From Flavobacteriales bacterium (lineage in GTDB: Bacteria > Bacteroidota > Bacteroidia > CAIKAF01), in assembly GCA_022402535.1 (NCBI GenBank), contig JAKRSD010000020.1, positions 409,341-473,340 of the forward strand: a stretch of DNA of 64,000 nt, given 5' to 3'. The position numbers and the translations under genes are program-made. The first letter of the stretch is position 1; each line of letters opens with the position of its first letter. Of the stretch, positions 17,788-29,300 are shown piece after piece. The notes below the pieces were generated by a model. That model saw only the letters and a program-made list of their open reading frames with translations. It searched no databases and was not told the DNA's origin.

Positions 17788-18705
17788 ATGAAGCATACCA
17801 TACTGATAACCGGAGGCTCAGGCCTGATCGGCAAAAAACTTACCGCCCTTTTTACGGCCAAAGGACATGATGTCCGTCACTTGGGAAGAGGTTTTAAAAA
17901 CCGGGAAGCAGAAGGTTTATATTACTGGAATCCGTTGCTTGGAGAAATTGATGAAAAATCATTAAAAGGCGCCACTATACTCATTCACTTGGCCGGCGAA
18001 TCGGTGGCCGGTAAATCTTGGAGCGAAGAGCGCAAAAAAAACATAATAGACAGCCGGGTTAAGTCCACGGAACTGCTGGTAGAAACGATTAATAAAACAG
18101 GATACAAACCCCAAAAGGTGATAGCCGCCTCGGCCACCGGATATTATGGCGCAGTAACCGGGCCACACATTTTTATTGAAAACGACGCACCGGGAAAAGA
18201 TTTTTTGGCGCAGGTCTGTGTACAGTGGGAAGAAGCTTCTTCACGCTTTGAAAAAGAGCTTCATATATCTCTTGCCATTATGCGCATCGGAGTGGTACTG
18301 GCACGGGAGGGCGGTGCTTTGCAGGAAATTGTGAAACCCATGCGCTTTGCCATGGGTGCCGTATTGGGAACGGGAAAACAGTGGGTGCCATGGATACATA
18401 TTGATGATTTGGCGGCCATTATGGGGCATTTGGTAAATAACCAAGAATTAACCGGTGTTTATAATGCCGTTTCTCCCGGACATGCAAATTTTGAGGTCCT
18501 GACAAAAGCATCAGCAAAAAGTCTGAACCGGTTTGTCAGTCCGTTTAACATTCCCGGTGCGGCACTCCGAATGGCTCTTGGCGAACAGTCTGTAATTGTA
18601 TTGGAAGGAAGCCGGGTTTCGTCCAAAAAAATCAGTGAAACCGGTTACACATTTTTATATCCTGAAATACAACGGGCATGCGATTCTCTTTTAAAATCTG
18701 ATTAG
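17788..18705 (+). CDS. TIGR01777-type NAD(P)-dependent epimerase (SDR39U1-like)
   Basis: 305-residue extended short-chain dehydrogenase/reductase. The Rossmann glycine motif GGSGLIG occupies residues 8-14; the family block LIHLAGESVAGKSWSEERKK, the SATGYYG stretch, the WEEASSRFE region and the C-terminal DUF1731-like end are hallmarks of the SDR39U1/YfcH group. Substrate is unknown. It stands alone, 54 bp after the response regulator. Confidence 0.9.
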   Translation: MKHTILITGGSGLIGKKLTALFTAKGHDVRHLGRGFKNREAEGLYYWNPLLGEIDEKSLKGATILIHLAGESVAGKSWSEERKKNIIDSRVKSTELLVETINKTGYKPQKVIAASATGYYGAVTGPHIFIENDAPGKDFLAQVCVQWEEASSRFEKELHISLAIMRIGVVLAREGGALQEIVKPMRFAMGAVLGTGKQWVPWIHIDDLAAIMGHLVNNQELTGVYNAVSPGHANFEVLTKASAKSLNRFVSPFNIPGAALRMALGEQSVIVLEGSRVSSKKISETGYTFLYPEIQRACDSLLKSD

Positions 18706-18757
18706 CGGGGCTTTTTTTGTTACTTTGACTCCCATAAACTAAACCGCTGTTTTTAAT

Positions 18758-19102
18758 ATGAGTCAGTTGCCCGCTTGCCCTAAATGCCAATGCGAATACA
18801 CTTACGAAAGCGACAACCTGATTGTTTGCCCCGAATGTTTTTATGAATGGGATCCGGCAACACTGTCGAACGAAGCCGAAGAGACTTCTGTCATGGTTTT
18901 AGACTCCAACGGAAATGCGCTTCAAAACGGGGATTCAGTAATCGTTATAAAAGACTTACCCGTAAAGGGGGCGCCAAAACCTTTAAAAGCCGGCACCAAA
19001 GTGAAGAATATTCGTCTAACAGACGGTGACCATAACATCAGCTGTAAAATTGACGGATTGGGGGCTATGGCCCTTAAGTCAGAATTTGTGAAAAAAGCCT
19101 AG
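18758..19102 (+). CDS. yjdM: YjdM/PhnA-family zinc-ribbon protein
   Basis: 114 residues. Zinc-ribbon N-terminus with Cys7-x2-Cys10 and Cys24-x2-Cys27 (CPKC, CPEC), followed by the PhnA domain [23 protein letters not shown], very characteristic of YjdM. Despite the old name phnA, the family is not a phosphonoacetate hydrolase; its function is unknown. It converges with the DEAD-box helicase gene, stops 2 bp apart. Confidence 0.93.
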   Translation: MSQLPACPKCQCEYTYESDNLIVCPECFYEWDPATLSNEAEETSVMVLDSNGNALQNGDSVIVIKDLPVKGAPKPLKAGTKVKNIRLTDGDHNISCKIDGLGAMALKSEFVKKA

Positions 19103-19104
19103 TC

Positions 19105-20451
19105 TCAGCGTTTTTTCTTCTTTTTTCCTTTGTCTCCGCGGGTTTTGGGTTTTCCGTATTTGAGTTTCATCAAATCGGCACGACGCAGTTTCTGGTTTAC
19201 TTTTTTGTTTTTATCCTTTTTCTCATGAAAAGCCTCGCCCACATTATCCCGTTTGGGTATCCTTACCGAAATGTTTTTCATCCGGTATTGCGGCAGTTCT
19301 TCTTCTATGAGCACATCCGATATGGTTAACTCTTCTGGAAGCATTTGCTCCGGAATTTTCATATCCATCAAGTGTTCAATGGCTATTCTTTCTTCTTCAT
19401 CACGGGGCGTAAATAGGGTAATTGAAACGCCTTGCTTATCCGCCCTGCCCGTCCTTCCTATTCTGTGAATATACTGCTCTGGAATGTCTGGAATGTCAAA
19501 ATTTATTACGTGCGACACGCCCTGTATATCTAATCCACGGGCTATCAAATCGGTGGCAATCAGCACCCTGAAGGTTCCGTTCTGAAAATTCTTTACGGCA
19601 TTAAAACGGTAGTTTTGGTCTTTGTTGGAGTGAATAACACCCGTTTCTCCCGGAAATTTTTCTTCCAGCCTTTGGTGAACACGGTCAGCAAACTGTTTGG
19701 TGCTTACAAAAACCAATACTTTTTGCATTTCTTCCCGGTCTTTAAGCAGTAGTTCCAAGAGGTTCAGCTTGGTGTTGTGATTGGGAACCGTATAAGCGTT
19801 TTGGCTTATGTTTTCCAACGGCGTACCCGATGGCGCTGCTTCAATCCGTTCCGGTGACTCAAAAAATTCTTCCAGAAACGTTTCCACCTCTTCTCCCAAC
19901 GTGGCCGAAAACAACAGGTTTTGCCTTTTGGCGGGCATCAGGTCAAATATCCGGACTAATTGTGACCGAAATCCGAGGCTCAGCATTTCGTCCACCTCAT
20001 CCACAACCAGTTTTTTTACGTTTTTCAAACGCAGCGAGCCATTCAGTACAATATCCAACAGGCGGCCAGGGGTGGCCACCACAATATCACATCCATCTAA
20101 AACGGCTTCTATCTGGGTTTTTATGTTTGTTCCTCCGTAAAGCCCCACAGAGACCGCACTCATATAGGTGGTGAGTTTTTCAATTTCTTTTTGCACCTGC
20201 ACCACAAGTTCCCGGGTAGGAACCAAAATAAGCAGTTGGGGATTACGGTCTTTGGAATATTTGTAAAGTCTGAGGCTGGGCAATAAATACGCAAAGGTTT
20301 TTCCGGTTCCGGTTTGGGCAATTCCCAGTACATCTTTCCCGGACATAATAACCGAATATGCTTTTTCCTGAATCGGTGTCGAGGTTTCATAACCCAAGTC
20401 ATTCAGGGCATTCTGTAGCGGTGTATTTAAATTAAGGTCGGAAAACTTCAT
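19105..20451 (-). CDS. DEAD-box RNA helicase with DEVD motif II
   Basis: ATP-dependent RNA helicase, 448 residues from the ATG at 20451. Motifs: Q motif TPIQEKA (25-31), motif I AQTGTGKT (45-52), Ia PTREL, Ib TPGR, motif II DEVD (151-154, Val in place of Ala), SAT, ARGLDIQGV and HRIGRTGRA. A basic Lys-rich tail probably contacts RNA. A frame extension to 20475 begins with GTG that overlaps the TACCTTTG promoter box, so it is excluded. Likely role is ribosome assembly or RNA turnover (family knowledge); cold-shock type paralogues are common in Bacteroidota. Confidence 0.94.
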   Translation of the reverse strand: MKFSDLNLNTPLQNALNDLGYETSTPIQEKAYSVIMSGKDVLGIAQTGTGKTFAYLLPSLRLYKYSKDRNPQLLILVPTRELVVQVQKEIEKLTTYMSAVSVGLYGGTNIKTQIEAVLDGCDIVVATPGRLLDIVLNGSLRLKNVKKLVVDEVDEMLSLGFRSQLVRIFDLMPAKRQNLLFSATLGEEVETFLEEFFESPERIEAAPSGTPLENISQNAYTVPNHNTKLNLLELLLKDREEMQKVLVFVSTKQFADRVHQRLEEKFPGETGVIHSNKDQNYRFNAVKNFQNGTFRVLIATDLIARGLDIQGVSHVINFDIPDIPEQYIHRIGRTGRADKQGVSITLFTPRDEEERIAIEHLMDMKIPEQMLPEELTISDVLIEEELPQYRMKNISVRIPKRDNVGEAFHEKKDKNKKVNQKLRRADLMKLKYGKPKTRGDKGKKKKKR

Positions 20452-20474
20452 GATATACTTCGTATCGAACGGCA

Positions 20475-20482
20475 CAAAGGTA
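20475..20482 (-). promoter_or_regulatory. -7 promoter element of the DEAD-box helicase gene
   Basis: TACCTTTG on the minus strand, exact TAnnTTTG match, 23 bp before the ATG at 20451. It helps to fix the start, since the longer frame would begin inside this box. Confidence 0.5.
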
Positions 20483-20597
20483 GGCTTATAAGTTTAAGCA
20501 CTTGGGGTTTATTTTTCTTTAGGAAAACAAAAAGTTAACCTATAAACCTCTAGAGGACTGCAAAAACTTACGTTATGGGGCGGCGTTCGCGGATTTT

Positions 20598-22250
20598 CTA
20601 ATTATTTAATCGGGGCCGTTCTTCTCTGTTTGCCAACTCCCATGCCGTATAAAAAATGTGACGGGCTATTTTCTGCATTTTTTCGTAATGCAGTTTGTCG
20701 GGCGTATCGGTAATTCTGTGGTAATCTTCGTGAACACCGGTGAAATAAAAAATAACCGGAACGTTCATTTTGGCAAAGTTGTAATGATCGCTGCGGTAAT
20801 AAAACTGGTTGGGATCTTTGGGGTCGTTGAAGGTATAATCGAGTTCCAGTCCCGAGTACTTTTTATTGGTTTCTTCATTTATATCGTGCAGATCCTGACT
20901 CAGCCTGTCTGAACCGATGATATAGACATAATTGAAATTTCCTTCGTGATTCTTATCCACACGGCCAATCATGTCAATGTTTAGGTTTGTAATCGTGTTT
21001 TTTATGGGAAACACGGGGTTTTCAGAATAATATTGGGAGCCTAATAGTCCTTTTTCTTCTCCGCTCACCGGCATAATTAATATGCTCCTTCTTGGTCCGA
21101 ACCCGTTGTTTTTGGCATATACAAACGCTTCGGCAAGCTCCATCAGAGTTACGGTTCCCGATCCGTCATCATCTGCTCCGTAATATATGCCTTCGTCTGT
21201 TTTTCCCAGATGGTCGTAATGGGCTGTAATCACGATGATTTCATGCTTCAGATCCGTTCCTTCAATAAAACCGAGGATGTTTTCTCCGGTAATTTTTCGT
21301 TTTTCTGTTTTTATTTCAGCCTTAAAGGGAATATCCATTACAAAACCTCGGCCCGGATTGCCGTTTCGGTACTCATCCCGTAAAAATTGTGTTGAATATT
21401 TTTTGTTTTCTGTAGCCAACATTTCATCCGCCATTTTTTCTGAGATAAAAAACTTCGGGAAAGCGGCTTTTCCCGGTTTTCCTTCCTGATAGGTTTTAGG
21501 CTTTTCAATAAAATGCCTGTACACCTCCATATCGTGTTCGGCATGTTTTTGAATACTGATTACCGCTATTGCTCCCGCTTCCCGGGCGGCTTCTGTTTTC
21601 AGTTTCAGGTCGGTGGTCCATTCTGAAAGCTTGGTGGTTCCCGTTACCAAAGAATTGCCTTTTCTGTCCATGGGCTCGTCTTCAAAAAATGCCACCACTT
21701 TACCTGTCACATTTAATCCTTTGTATTCATTGATTCCCCGTTTTTTATCGTTGATTCCAAAACCCACAAAAACGATTTTATCTGATTCGTACACATTATC
21801 CGGAATTCCCTGAAAAGCAAAATAATCTTCCAAAAAGGTGTAGTTTTTTCCGTTTATCGCCAGTTTGTGTACAGACACTTTTTCTTCGCGCATAGGAAAA
21901 GCTTGCATATAACCGCTTAATCCTTCCGGGGCTTTCCATCCACTCAATGATTTTATCAGGCTGTCTTTGGGTTGATTGGTTGAATTAATTACTGGCAGAA
22001 GGCCCAACTTTTTAAAGTGTTCGGCCAAATAAATCCCGCATTTTTTTTGACCCGGCTCACCGGTTTCCCGGCCTTCAAACTCATCCCCCGCGATAATCAG
22101 TATTTTATCCTTCATTTCAGAGGCGGTAATGGTTTCTGCAAAATCTTGAGGCGTAAAGTTTTTTGAGTTCACACCCGATTGGGCCACGGCAGATGTAAAA
22201 ACGGGCGCGTAAGCGCCCAAAATTATGAGGGATTTTATAATGTACTTCAT
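20598..22250 (-). CDS. M28 family zinc peptidase, exported
   Basis: About 550 residues from the ATG at 22250, chosen because it begins a signal peptide (MKYIIKSLIILG... ending SAVAQ). The C-terminal M28 domain has the dinuclear zinc ligands in ITAHYDHLG, YYGADDDGSGT, SGEEKGLLGS and the NIDMIGRV block; a later SDHYNFAKMNVPVIFYFTG contributes the last His. The middle looks like a PA (protease-associated) insert (VTGKVVAFFEDEP... AREAGAIAVI). Likely a periplasmic or outer-surface aminopeptidase. rpiB lies upstream on the same strand, 54 bp away. Confidence 0.92.
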   Translation of the reverse strand: MKYIIKSLIILGAYAPVFTSAVAQSGVNSKNFTPQDFAETITASEMKDKILIIAGDEFEGRETGEPGQKKCGIYLAEHFKKLGLLPVINSTNQPKDSLIKSLSGWKAPEGLSGYMQAFPMREEKVSVHKLAINGKNYTFLEDYFAFQGIPDNVYESDKIVFVGFGINDKKRGINEYKGLNVTGKVVAFFEDEPMDRKGNSLVTGTTKLSEWTTDLKLKTEAAREAGAIAVISIQKHAEHDMEVYRHFIEKPKTYQEGKPGKAAFPKFFISEKMADEMLATENKKYSTQFLRDEYRNGNPGRGFVMDIPFKAEIKTEKRKITGENILGFIEGTDLKHEIIVITAHYDHLGKTDEGIYYGADDDGSGTVTLMELAEAFVYAKNNGFGPRRSILIMPVSGEEKGLLGSQYYSENPVFPIKNTITNLNIDMIGRVDKNHEGNFNYVYIIGSDRLSQDLHDINEETNKKYSGLELDYTFNDPKDPNQFYYRSDHYNFAKMNVPVIFYFTGVHEDYHRITDTPDKLHYEKMQKIARHIFYTAWELANREERPRLNN

Positions 22251-22304
22251 GTGCATGCTTTTTGTTTTTCGGCAATTAAACAATTCGCCAAATAGATAAC
22301 GGTG

Positions 22305-22751
22305 CTATCGTGATTCTATTTTTTCTATTCTGCGCTCGTGTCTTCCCCCGTCAAATTCAGAAGTAATAAAGGCAAACACGATTTCTTTGGCGAGCTCTTC
22401 AGAAATATACCGGGCCGGAATGGCACAAACATTTGCATTATTATGTGCTCTGGCCATTTCGGCGATTTCTCTTTGCCAACATAAGGCGGAGCGGATTCCT
22501 TTGTGTTTGTTTGCTGTAATGTTTACTCCATTTCCACTCCCACAAAAAACCAAACCAAAATCATACGTATGATCACTCACCGCATCGGCTAACGGGTGAA
22601 CAAAATCCGGGTAATCCACAGATTCTTCCGACAGGGTTCCAAAATCTTTAACGATAGTGTATCCCTGCTCCAAAAGAAATTTCTTAATAACCTCTTTGGT
22701 GGCAAAACCCGCATGATCAGCAGCCAGAGCAATTTTTCTTTCCTTTTCCAT
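22305..22751 (-). CDS. rpiB: Ribose-5-phosphate isomerase B
   Basis: 148 residues from the ATG at 22751. RpiB/LacAB fold: IALAADHAGFATKE at the N-terminus, VDYPDFVHP, and the GLVFCGSGNGVNITANK loop with the catalytic Cys and the active-site CGSG motif; HNNANVCAIPARY and GGRHERRI complete the family pattern. It interconverts ribulose-5-P and ribose-5-P in the pentose-phosphate pathway. The frame extends to 22829, but the extra residues are unlike the family and a TACCTTTA promoter-like box (22770-22777, minus) sits between. It is divergent from the large AT-rich region. Confidence 0.94.
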   Translation of the reverse strand: MEKERKIALAADHAGFATKEVIKKFLLEQGYTIVKDFGTLSEESVDYPDFVHPLADAVSDHTYDFGLVFCGSGNGVNITANKHKGIRSALCWQREIAEMARAHNNANVCAIPARYISEELAKEIVFAFITSEFDGGRHERRIEKIESR

Positions 22752-23384
22752 TTTGTTTGGTGTTTCGTGTAAAGGTAACCAAGATATTGTTTGGTGTTTC
22801 ATTTTTGAGCCATATTTCAACGTATACAAACAAGATTATTTAAATATGAATGTTTTAACGTATTAAAATTGCGCTAAATAGGTTTATTGACAATAAACTG
22901 CTTTTTCGGTTGGGAAGTTGTTCATTGTTTTCTTTTAATCTTTTTTGGTGATTTCATTTCTTTACATAAACCGGTAAAGCTTATGAACAATGCAAACGCA
23001 AATTGAAAATGTTGCCGGCATTTTTTGTCATGGTTTTCAGCTATGATTACCCTGTTAGTAAACCATAAGTTATAAGAAGGTAAAAGTATTTTCTGTGTAT
23101 GTTAATATCTGCTTAATACGCTCATTTTTATCTTTTAGGATTCTAATAACTGTGTTATTTCTTGTCAACTAATTTTCATAAACCATATTTACAACTAATC
23201 CTCCTAAAACTTATACCGCTATTAACACGCTATCTATATCATACTTTAAATTTATTTATCTTTTATTTTAATAGTAGCTACTGATAACTGCGTTTTTTCA
23301 TTTTTGAACGTTTTACATATGAATGTGTATTTGCTCAGATATGTCAAGTATATTTAGTCAGATTTCAACATACCTGTTTTGTTT
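22752..23384. other. Large AT-rich intergenic region with a 17-bp palindrome
   Basis: 633 bp with no supportable gene, strikingly AT-rich (some 60-base lines have only 11 G or C). It separates divergent rpiB and the alpha-2-macroglobulin gene. It contains a perfect palindrome GTTTATTG-A-CAATAAAC at 22882-22898, an rpiB promoter-like box TACCTTTA at 22770-22777 (minus) and several TATTTG-like sequences near 23330-23380 that could be promoter parts of the downstream gene. No DnaA box or clear terminator was recognised. Confidence 0.6.
22882..22898. repeat. 17-bp perfect palindrome in AT-rich intergenic DNA
   Basis: GTTTATTG and CAATAAAC arms of 8 bp separated by one A. The symmetry suits a dimeric regulator binding site; whether it governs rpiB or the alpha-2-macroglobulin gene is unknown. 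Confidence 0.5.
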
Positions 23385-26300
23385 ATGAACCGTTTCATTC
23401 TCCCAAAAATCCTCGTTTCAATTTCTGTAATTTCCATTTTTTCTTGGTTTTACAATACTTATCATAGAATTACGGAAGATCGTGAATTTCCTGGAAAATC
23501 GTATGATAAACCCTGGAAACAGGTAGATAGTCTGCAAGCGTTAGGTTTATACAAACAGGCTTTGTCTGTTTCGGATTCTATTTATTACTTGGCTAAAAAG
23601 GATAATAATTCCCCCCAGATTTTAAAGACACTCATTTTCAGACTTAAATTTACATCATACACTGAAGAAGAGGGTTTCTCTACGTTTTTAAACAAAATAG
23701 ATCAGGAATATGGCGAAGCAGGCCCGGCACTGAAATCCATGCTGCTTTCTGTGAAAGCGGAGCTATTGTGGTCTTATTACGAATCTAATCGCTGGATTAT
23801 CAGTGAGCGGACTCCCGCCGGCATTACCGATGAAGACTATTTAACCTGGGATGCTTCCCGTTTTATGGACACATGCCGTGTACTTTATCTAAAATCTATT
23901 CAAAATGAAGCATTTCTAAAATCGGTTGAAATTGAAAAAATAAAAGATGTACTCATTGAAAATCCCGCGGATAGAAAGTTAAGGCCCACTCTTTATGATT
24001 TTTTAGCCCATAGAGCCCTGGATTTTTTCATGAATGAAGAAACTAATCTGAATAAGCCTGTATATGCTTTTGAACTGGATGATCCTGAATATTTTGCTGA
24101 TTCGGAAAGGTTCCAAAAGAAACAAATTATTACCCGGGATTCTCTTTCACATTCGTATGAAACGATCCGTTTATTCCAACAATTGATTTCATACCATAAA
24201 AAATCAAACAATTTGCCTGCATTAATAGATGTGGATTTAAAGCGTTTAGAGTACGTTAAATCCGTTTATAAAGGTACGGACAAGAAAACCCTTCACCTTG
24301 AAGCTTTGAATGCATTAAACGAAAAATATAAAGGAAAACCTGAATCGGCTCCTATTCTTTTTGCGTTAGCTCAACATTATAAAGCGCTTGGAAATGACTT
24401 TAAAGTAGGTTATGACGACCAGATTGAGAAGCAATATTTAAAAAAAGCAGTAAACATTGCTTCAGAAATAACTGAAAATGAAAAGTATAAAAAAAAATAT
24501 AGAGACAATGCCGCTTATCTGATTAAGGAAATTACAAAACCCCAGATTGAAATCACTACTGAACAAGTTATAATACCTCAAAAACCTGCGCTGTTTCGTT
24601 TAGGTTTTAAAAATACCGATAAGGTTTTCTTTAAATTGATTAATGTCAATTTTAATGAATATCAAAAGTATCAGCTTCTTGGTGAAGAATCCTTCAAATC
24701 CTGGTTAGTTACGAACGGGCCTATTACTACTTGGAATATTGCAATTCCAAACGATGGACTGTATCATTTTCACAACACGGAATTGGAATTACCGGCATTA
24801 AATAACGGGTTTTACATTTTACTTTCTAATACTTCCAATTCATTTGAGTCTAATGATTATTTTATTTATAACACATTTTTTGTCAGTAATATAGCCTATA
24901 CAAATCGTTCACAATATGGAAAAGGATTGATTGAATTACGGGTTATGGATAGAACCACTGGCCATGCTTTACATGGGGTTACTGTTAAGTTATTCAGCGA
25001 TGAATATGATTATACAATTAGAAGAAGTAAAAAAGTGTTGGTTACCACGTTAAAAACGGATGAATGGGGTATGGTTAGTTATGCTGTACAGGGCAATAAT
25101 TATAAAAACTACAGTTATTCATTTGCTTATAAAAATGATTTTTTAACAGGGGATGAACGTATTGGGGTTTACAGGTATGACATCAAAGACAAAGAATCGG
25201 ATAAAACCCTGTTTTTTACCGATAGAGGTATTTATCGTCCCGGTCAACGGGTATATTTCAAAGCCATTAAAATAAAATCAAATTCTGAAAAAAACGCATT
25301 ACTAATAAACAGCTCTTCGCAGGTTATATTCAGAGATCCGTCATATAAAGAAATTTCTACATTAAAATTAATTACCAATGAGTATGGTTCTTTTCAGGGC
25401 TTTTTTGATATACCCTTGGGTTTAGCTACAGGTACCTATACAATTTCAGATTTATATGGACAAAAAACGATTCAGGTTGAAGAATATAAACGCCCAAAAT
25501 TTGAAGTAACTATTGAAAAACCCAATACAGTTTTCAGGGTAAATGATACTGTTAAAGTAACCGGAAATGCAAAAGCATTGGCCGGGTTTAATATTACGAA
25601 TGCTAAAGTTGGATTTAGGGTGTATAGAACATCTTCACTTCCGGTTTGGTATAGAAGATGGTATCATGATTTTAGTGATGATGAACAGGAGATAACTTAC
25701 GGCACAACCCAAACAGACGAAGCAGGAAACTTTACGGTTTCCTTTAAAGCCATTCCAAACCGTTCCATACCAGAAACAGGAGACCCTGTTTTTAATTATA
25801 GAATTTCGGTGGATGTAACTGACGAAACTGGAGAAACCCGTACAGCTGAACAAGCTATTTCTACAGGTTATAAAACAATTAACCTTTCTATTTTTCTTCC
25901 TGAGTTTATTAACAGAAAAGAACCCAAGCCGATAACCATATCTGTATTTAATCTGAATGGAATTAAACAATACACCCCCGTTCAGGTAAAAGTAGAAAAG
26001 CTGAAAAAAGATATCCCACTCTATAGAAGCAAAAGTTGGAAATATCCTGATGTGTGGGTTATTGAAGAAAAAGAGTACAAGAAAAAATTTCCGGATGATG
26101 CATACAAGCAACAAGGGATTTTATCTGATCAACAGGTAGAATCGACTATTTTCGAAGGTTATTATGTACCGAATGACACTATTCCGTTCTCAATGGAATT
26201 TTTGAAACGGGCAACATCCGGAAATTATAGAATTACCGTATCGGCAAAGGATATTTTTGATAAGACAGCGAATTCGTATGCGCTTTTTACCTTATTTGAT

Positions 26301-29300
26301 AAAGAAGAAAAGCAATCACCCATTAAAACCTTTTTAAGTGTTCAACCGCTACAAAATAAGGTAGAACCCGGTGAAATAGCGCAGTTTTATATAACATCTT
26401 CCCAATCCATTCAAATGTTATATGAAATCGAACACAAAGGCAAAATTGTAAAGAAAGAACTAATCAAACTAAATAATATTCAGCAAATAATTTCTATACC
26501 GGTTACTGAAGAGTATAGAGGAAATTTTACAGTACATTTTCACGCGGTTTTGAATAATCGGTTTTACCATTTTTCACATAATGTTACGGTTCCGTTTACC
26601 AATAAGGAATTAAAACTCACGCTTCAATCTTGGAAAGATAAAATGCTTCCCGGTAGTAATGAAACGTGGACCCTAAACATATCTTCTGTGTTGAATACAA
26701 AACAAACGGCAGAAGTTTTATTGGGAATGTATGACGCGTCATTAGATGCTTTTGTGGCCAATGACTGGTATATGAATCTTTGGACTTCGCGATATGGTAC
26801 ATTACATTGGACAAGTCCTATTTCCAATGTCAGAAACGGTACTAAAATGAATTATGTATATGAATATTACGATTATATATATCCCGTTTATGCTTATTTA
26901 AACTGGTTTGGTTATAACATTCATTCTGCAGGATATTTATACGGAGGTTTTGCCGAAACGGATTATGAAAATTATGATGGTGATGCGCAAACCATAACAA
27001 AAACGGTTTCCAGAGGTGAAGCGATTAAAGGAAATCTGAAAGGAGATAAATTAGCTGTCTCTGAAGAACAAAATAAAGCTGATGAATCAGAAAAATCAGG
27101 CGAAGCAAAAGAAAAATATAGATCAACCGATTCAAGAAACGAACAGGTTGTTCCCAGATCCAATTTTAATGAAACCGCCTTTTTTTATCCGCAATTAATC
27201 ACGGATGAAAAAGGAAATATTTCTTTTTCATTTACTATTCCTGAATCTCTAACCCGATGGAAATTTATGGGACTTGCCCATACCAAGGATCTAAAAACAG
27301 GTACAACATCAAAAGAAGTGGTAACACAGAAAGAATTGATGATAAACACGTTTGCACCCCGTTTTTTCAGAGAAGGTGATGTGTTATATTTCACGGCAAA
27401 AGTGACTAATTTAAGCTCTGCTGAACAAAATGGTTTTTCCGAATTGAATGTATATAATACACAGACGAATAAGTCGCTAACCGATAAAATTATTCAGGAT
27501 AAACCCACTAAACCATTTACGGTTAAACCCGGACAGTCTGTACAGGTGGAATGGAAAATGAAAATACCCGAAGATGCAGGATTAATTCGCTATACGGTTA
27601 AAGCACAATCGGGTGAATTTTCGGACGGAGAAGAAAATGTAATACCGGTTTTAACGAACCGTGTTTTAGTAACGGAATCGGTTCCCCTGTGGGTTAATGG
27701 ACAAGAAACAAGAAAATTCACGTTAGATAAATTAAACACGGTTTCAGCCACCCGCAAGAATGTTGCCCTAACCTTAGAATTTACATCCAACCCGGTTTGG
27801 TATGCCATTCAATCTCTACCCTATTTGATGGAATATCCTTATGAATGTGCAGAACAAACATTTAATCGTTTATTCGCTAATAGTATAGCTTCGCATATAG
27901 CCAACTCCGATCCACAAATAAAAAAGGTGTTTGAAATATGGAAAAACACCCAACCCGAAGCATTACAGAGCAAATTAAACCAGAATCAAGAACTCAAAAA
28001 CATATTGATAGAAGAAACTCCGTGGTTAAGAAATGCTCAAAACGAAGAAGAGAGAAAACACAGACTAGGTGTTTTGTTTGATTTAAATAAAATGAAGCAG
28101 GAAAAATTTACTGCGGAAAGAAAACTGTTTGCCATGCAAACACCCAACGGGGGGTTTCCCTGGTTTTCGGGAGGACCAGATGATCGATATATTACGCAAC
28201 TTATCGTGGGTGGTTTTGGAAAAATGAAGTGGTTAAAAATTCAAGAATTGTCCCCAGAACGATATTCTGATATTTCTCGAGCCATTATTTATTTAGACAA
28301 AAGAATTGAAGAAGATTTTAATCGTCTTATAAAGGAAAAGATAGACTTAACGAAAGATAATTTAGGCTATACTCAAACTCAGTATTTGTATGTGAGATCT
28401 TTTTTCAAAGAGGTTCCGGTTCACGAATCGGCTAAAACCGCCTTTGAATATTATCTGCTTCAGGCCGAAAAATTCGGCATACGGAAGGACGACTATTCAT
28501 CCGCACTACTCTCGATATCACTCCACCGTTTTTCAAAACAAGTTGCCGCAAAACAAATTGTGGCATCACTAAAAGACAGAAGCATATATAACGAAGAACT
28601 GGGCATGTATTGGAAAGGTATGCTACAGGGGGGATATTATTGGTACAATGCTCCTATAGAAATGATGGCGGTTTGTATTGAGGCGTTTGATGAGGTAGGA
28701 TATGATCAGGAGTCAGTAAGTAAAATGCAGCGTTGGTTATTAAAGAACAAACAAACCAACGACTGGAAAACCACCCGCGCTACAGCAGATGCCATTTATG
28801 CCCTTTTATTAAGAGGAAACACCTTTTTGAATATAGACAACAGCACTGATATTCGTTTTGGTTCTATCTCGGCGGATATTATTTTACCCGAGAAAACGGA
28901 AGCAGGAACGGGATATTTCAAAAAAGTCTTTTCGGGCGAACAGATTAAACCCGAAATGGGCACCGTACATGTTACCAAAAAAACAGCAGGCCCTGGCTGG
29001 GGAGCAATGTATTGGCAATATTTGGAAGACATGGACAAGGTTACAAAACCAGCGGGTGCAAACCCGTTACAACTATCCAAGAAGCTGTTTATAGAAAAGA
29101 AAACAGATAAAGGTTTGGTGTTAGAGGAGGTTAATAATCAAACCCAATTAAACATAGGTGATCGGGTTATTTCCAGAATTATATTTACCTCTGATAGGCC
29201 CATGGAGTATGTACACTTAAAAGACATGAGAGCGTCTTCCTTAGAGCCAGAAAACGTATTATCTTCCTATAAATGGCAACAAGGTTTAGGGTATTATGAG

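Noticed and set aside
22752-23384. Replication origin in the AT-rich gap
   Set aside because: No DnaA-box cluster was found by eye; only high AT content and nearby parS-like sites speak for it.
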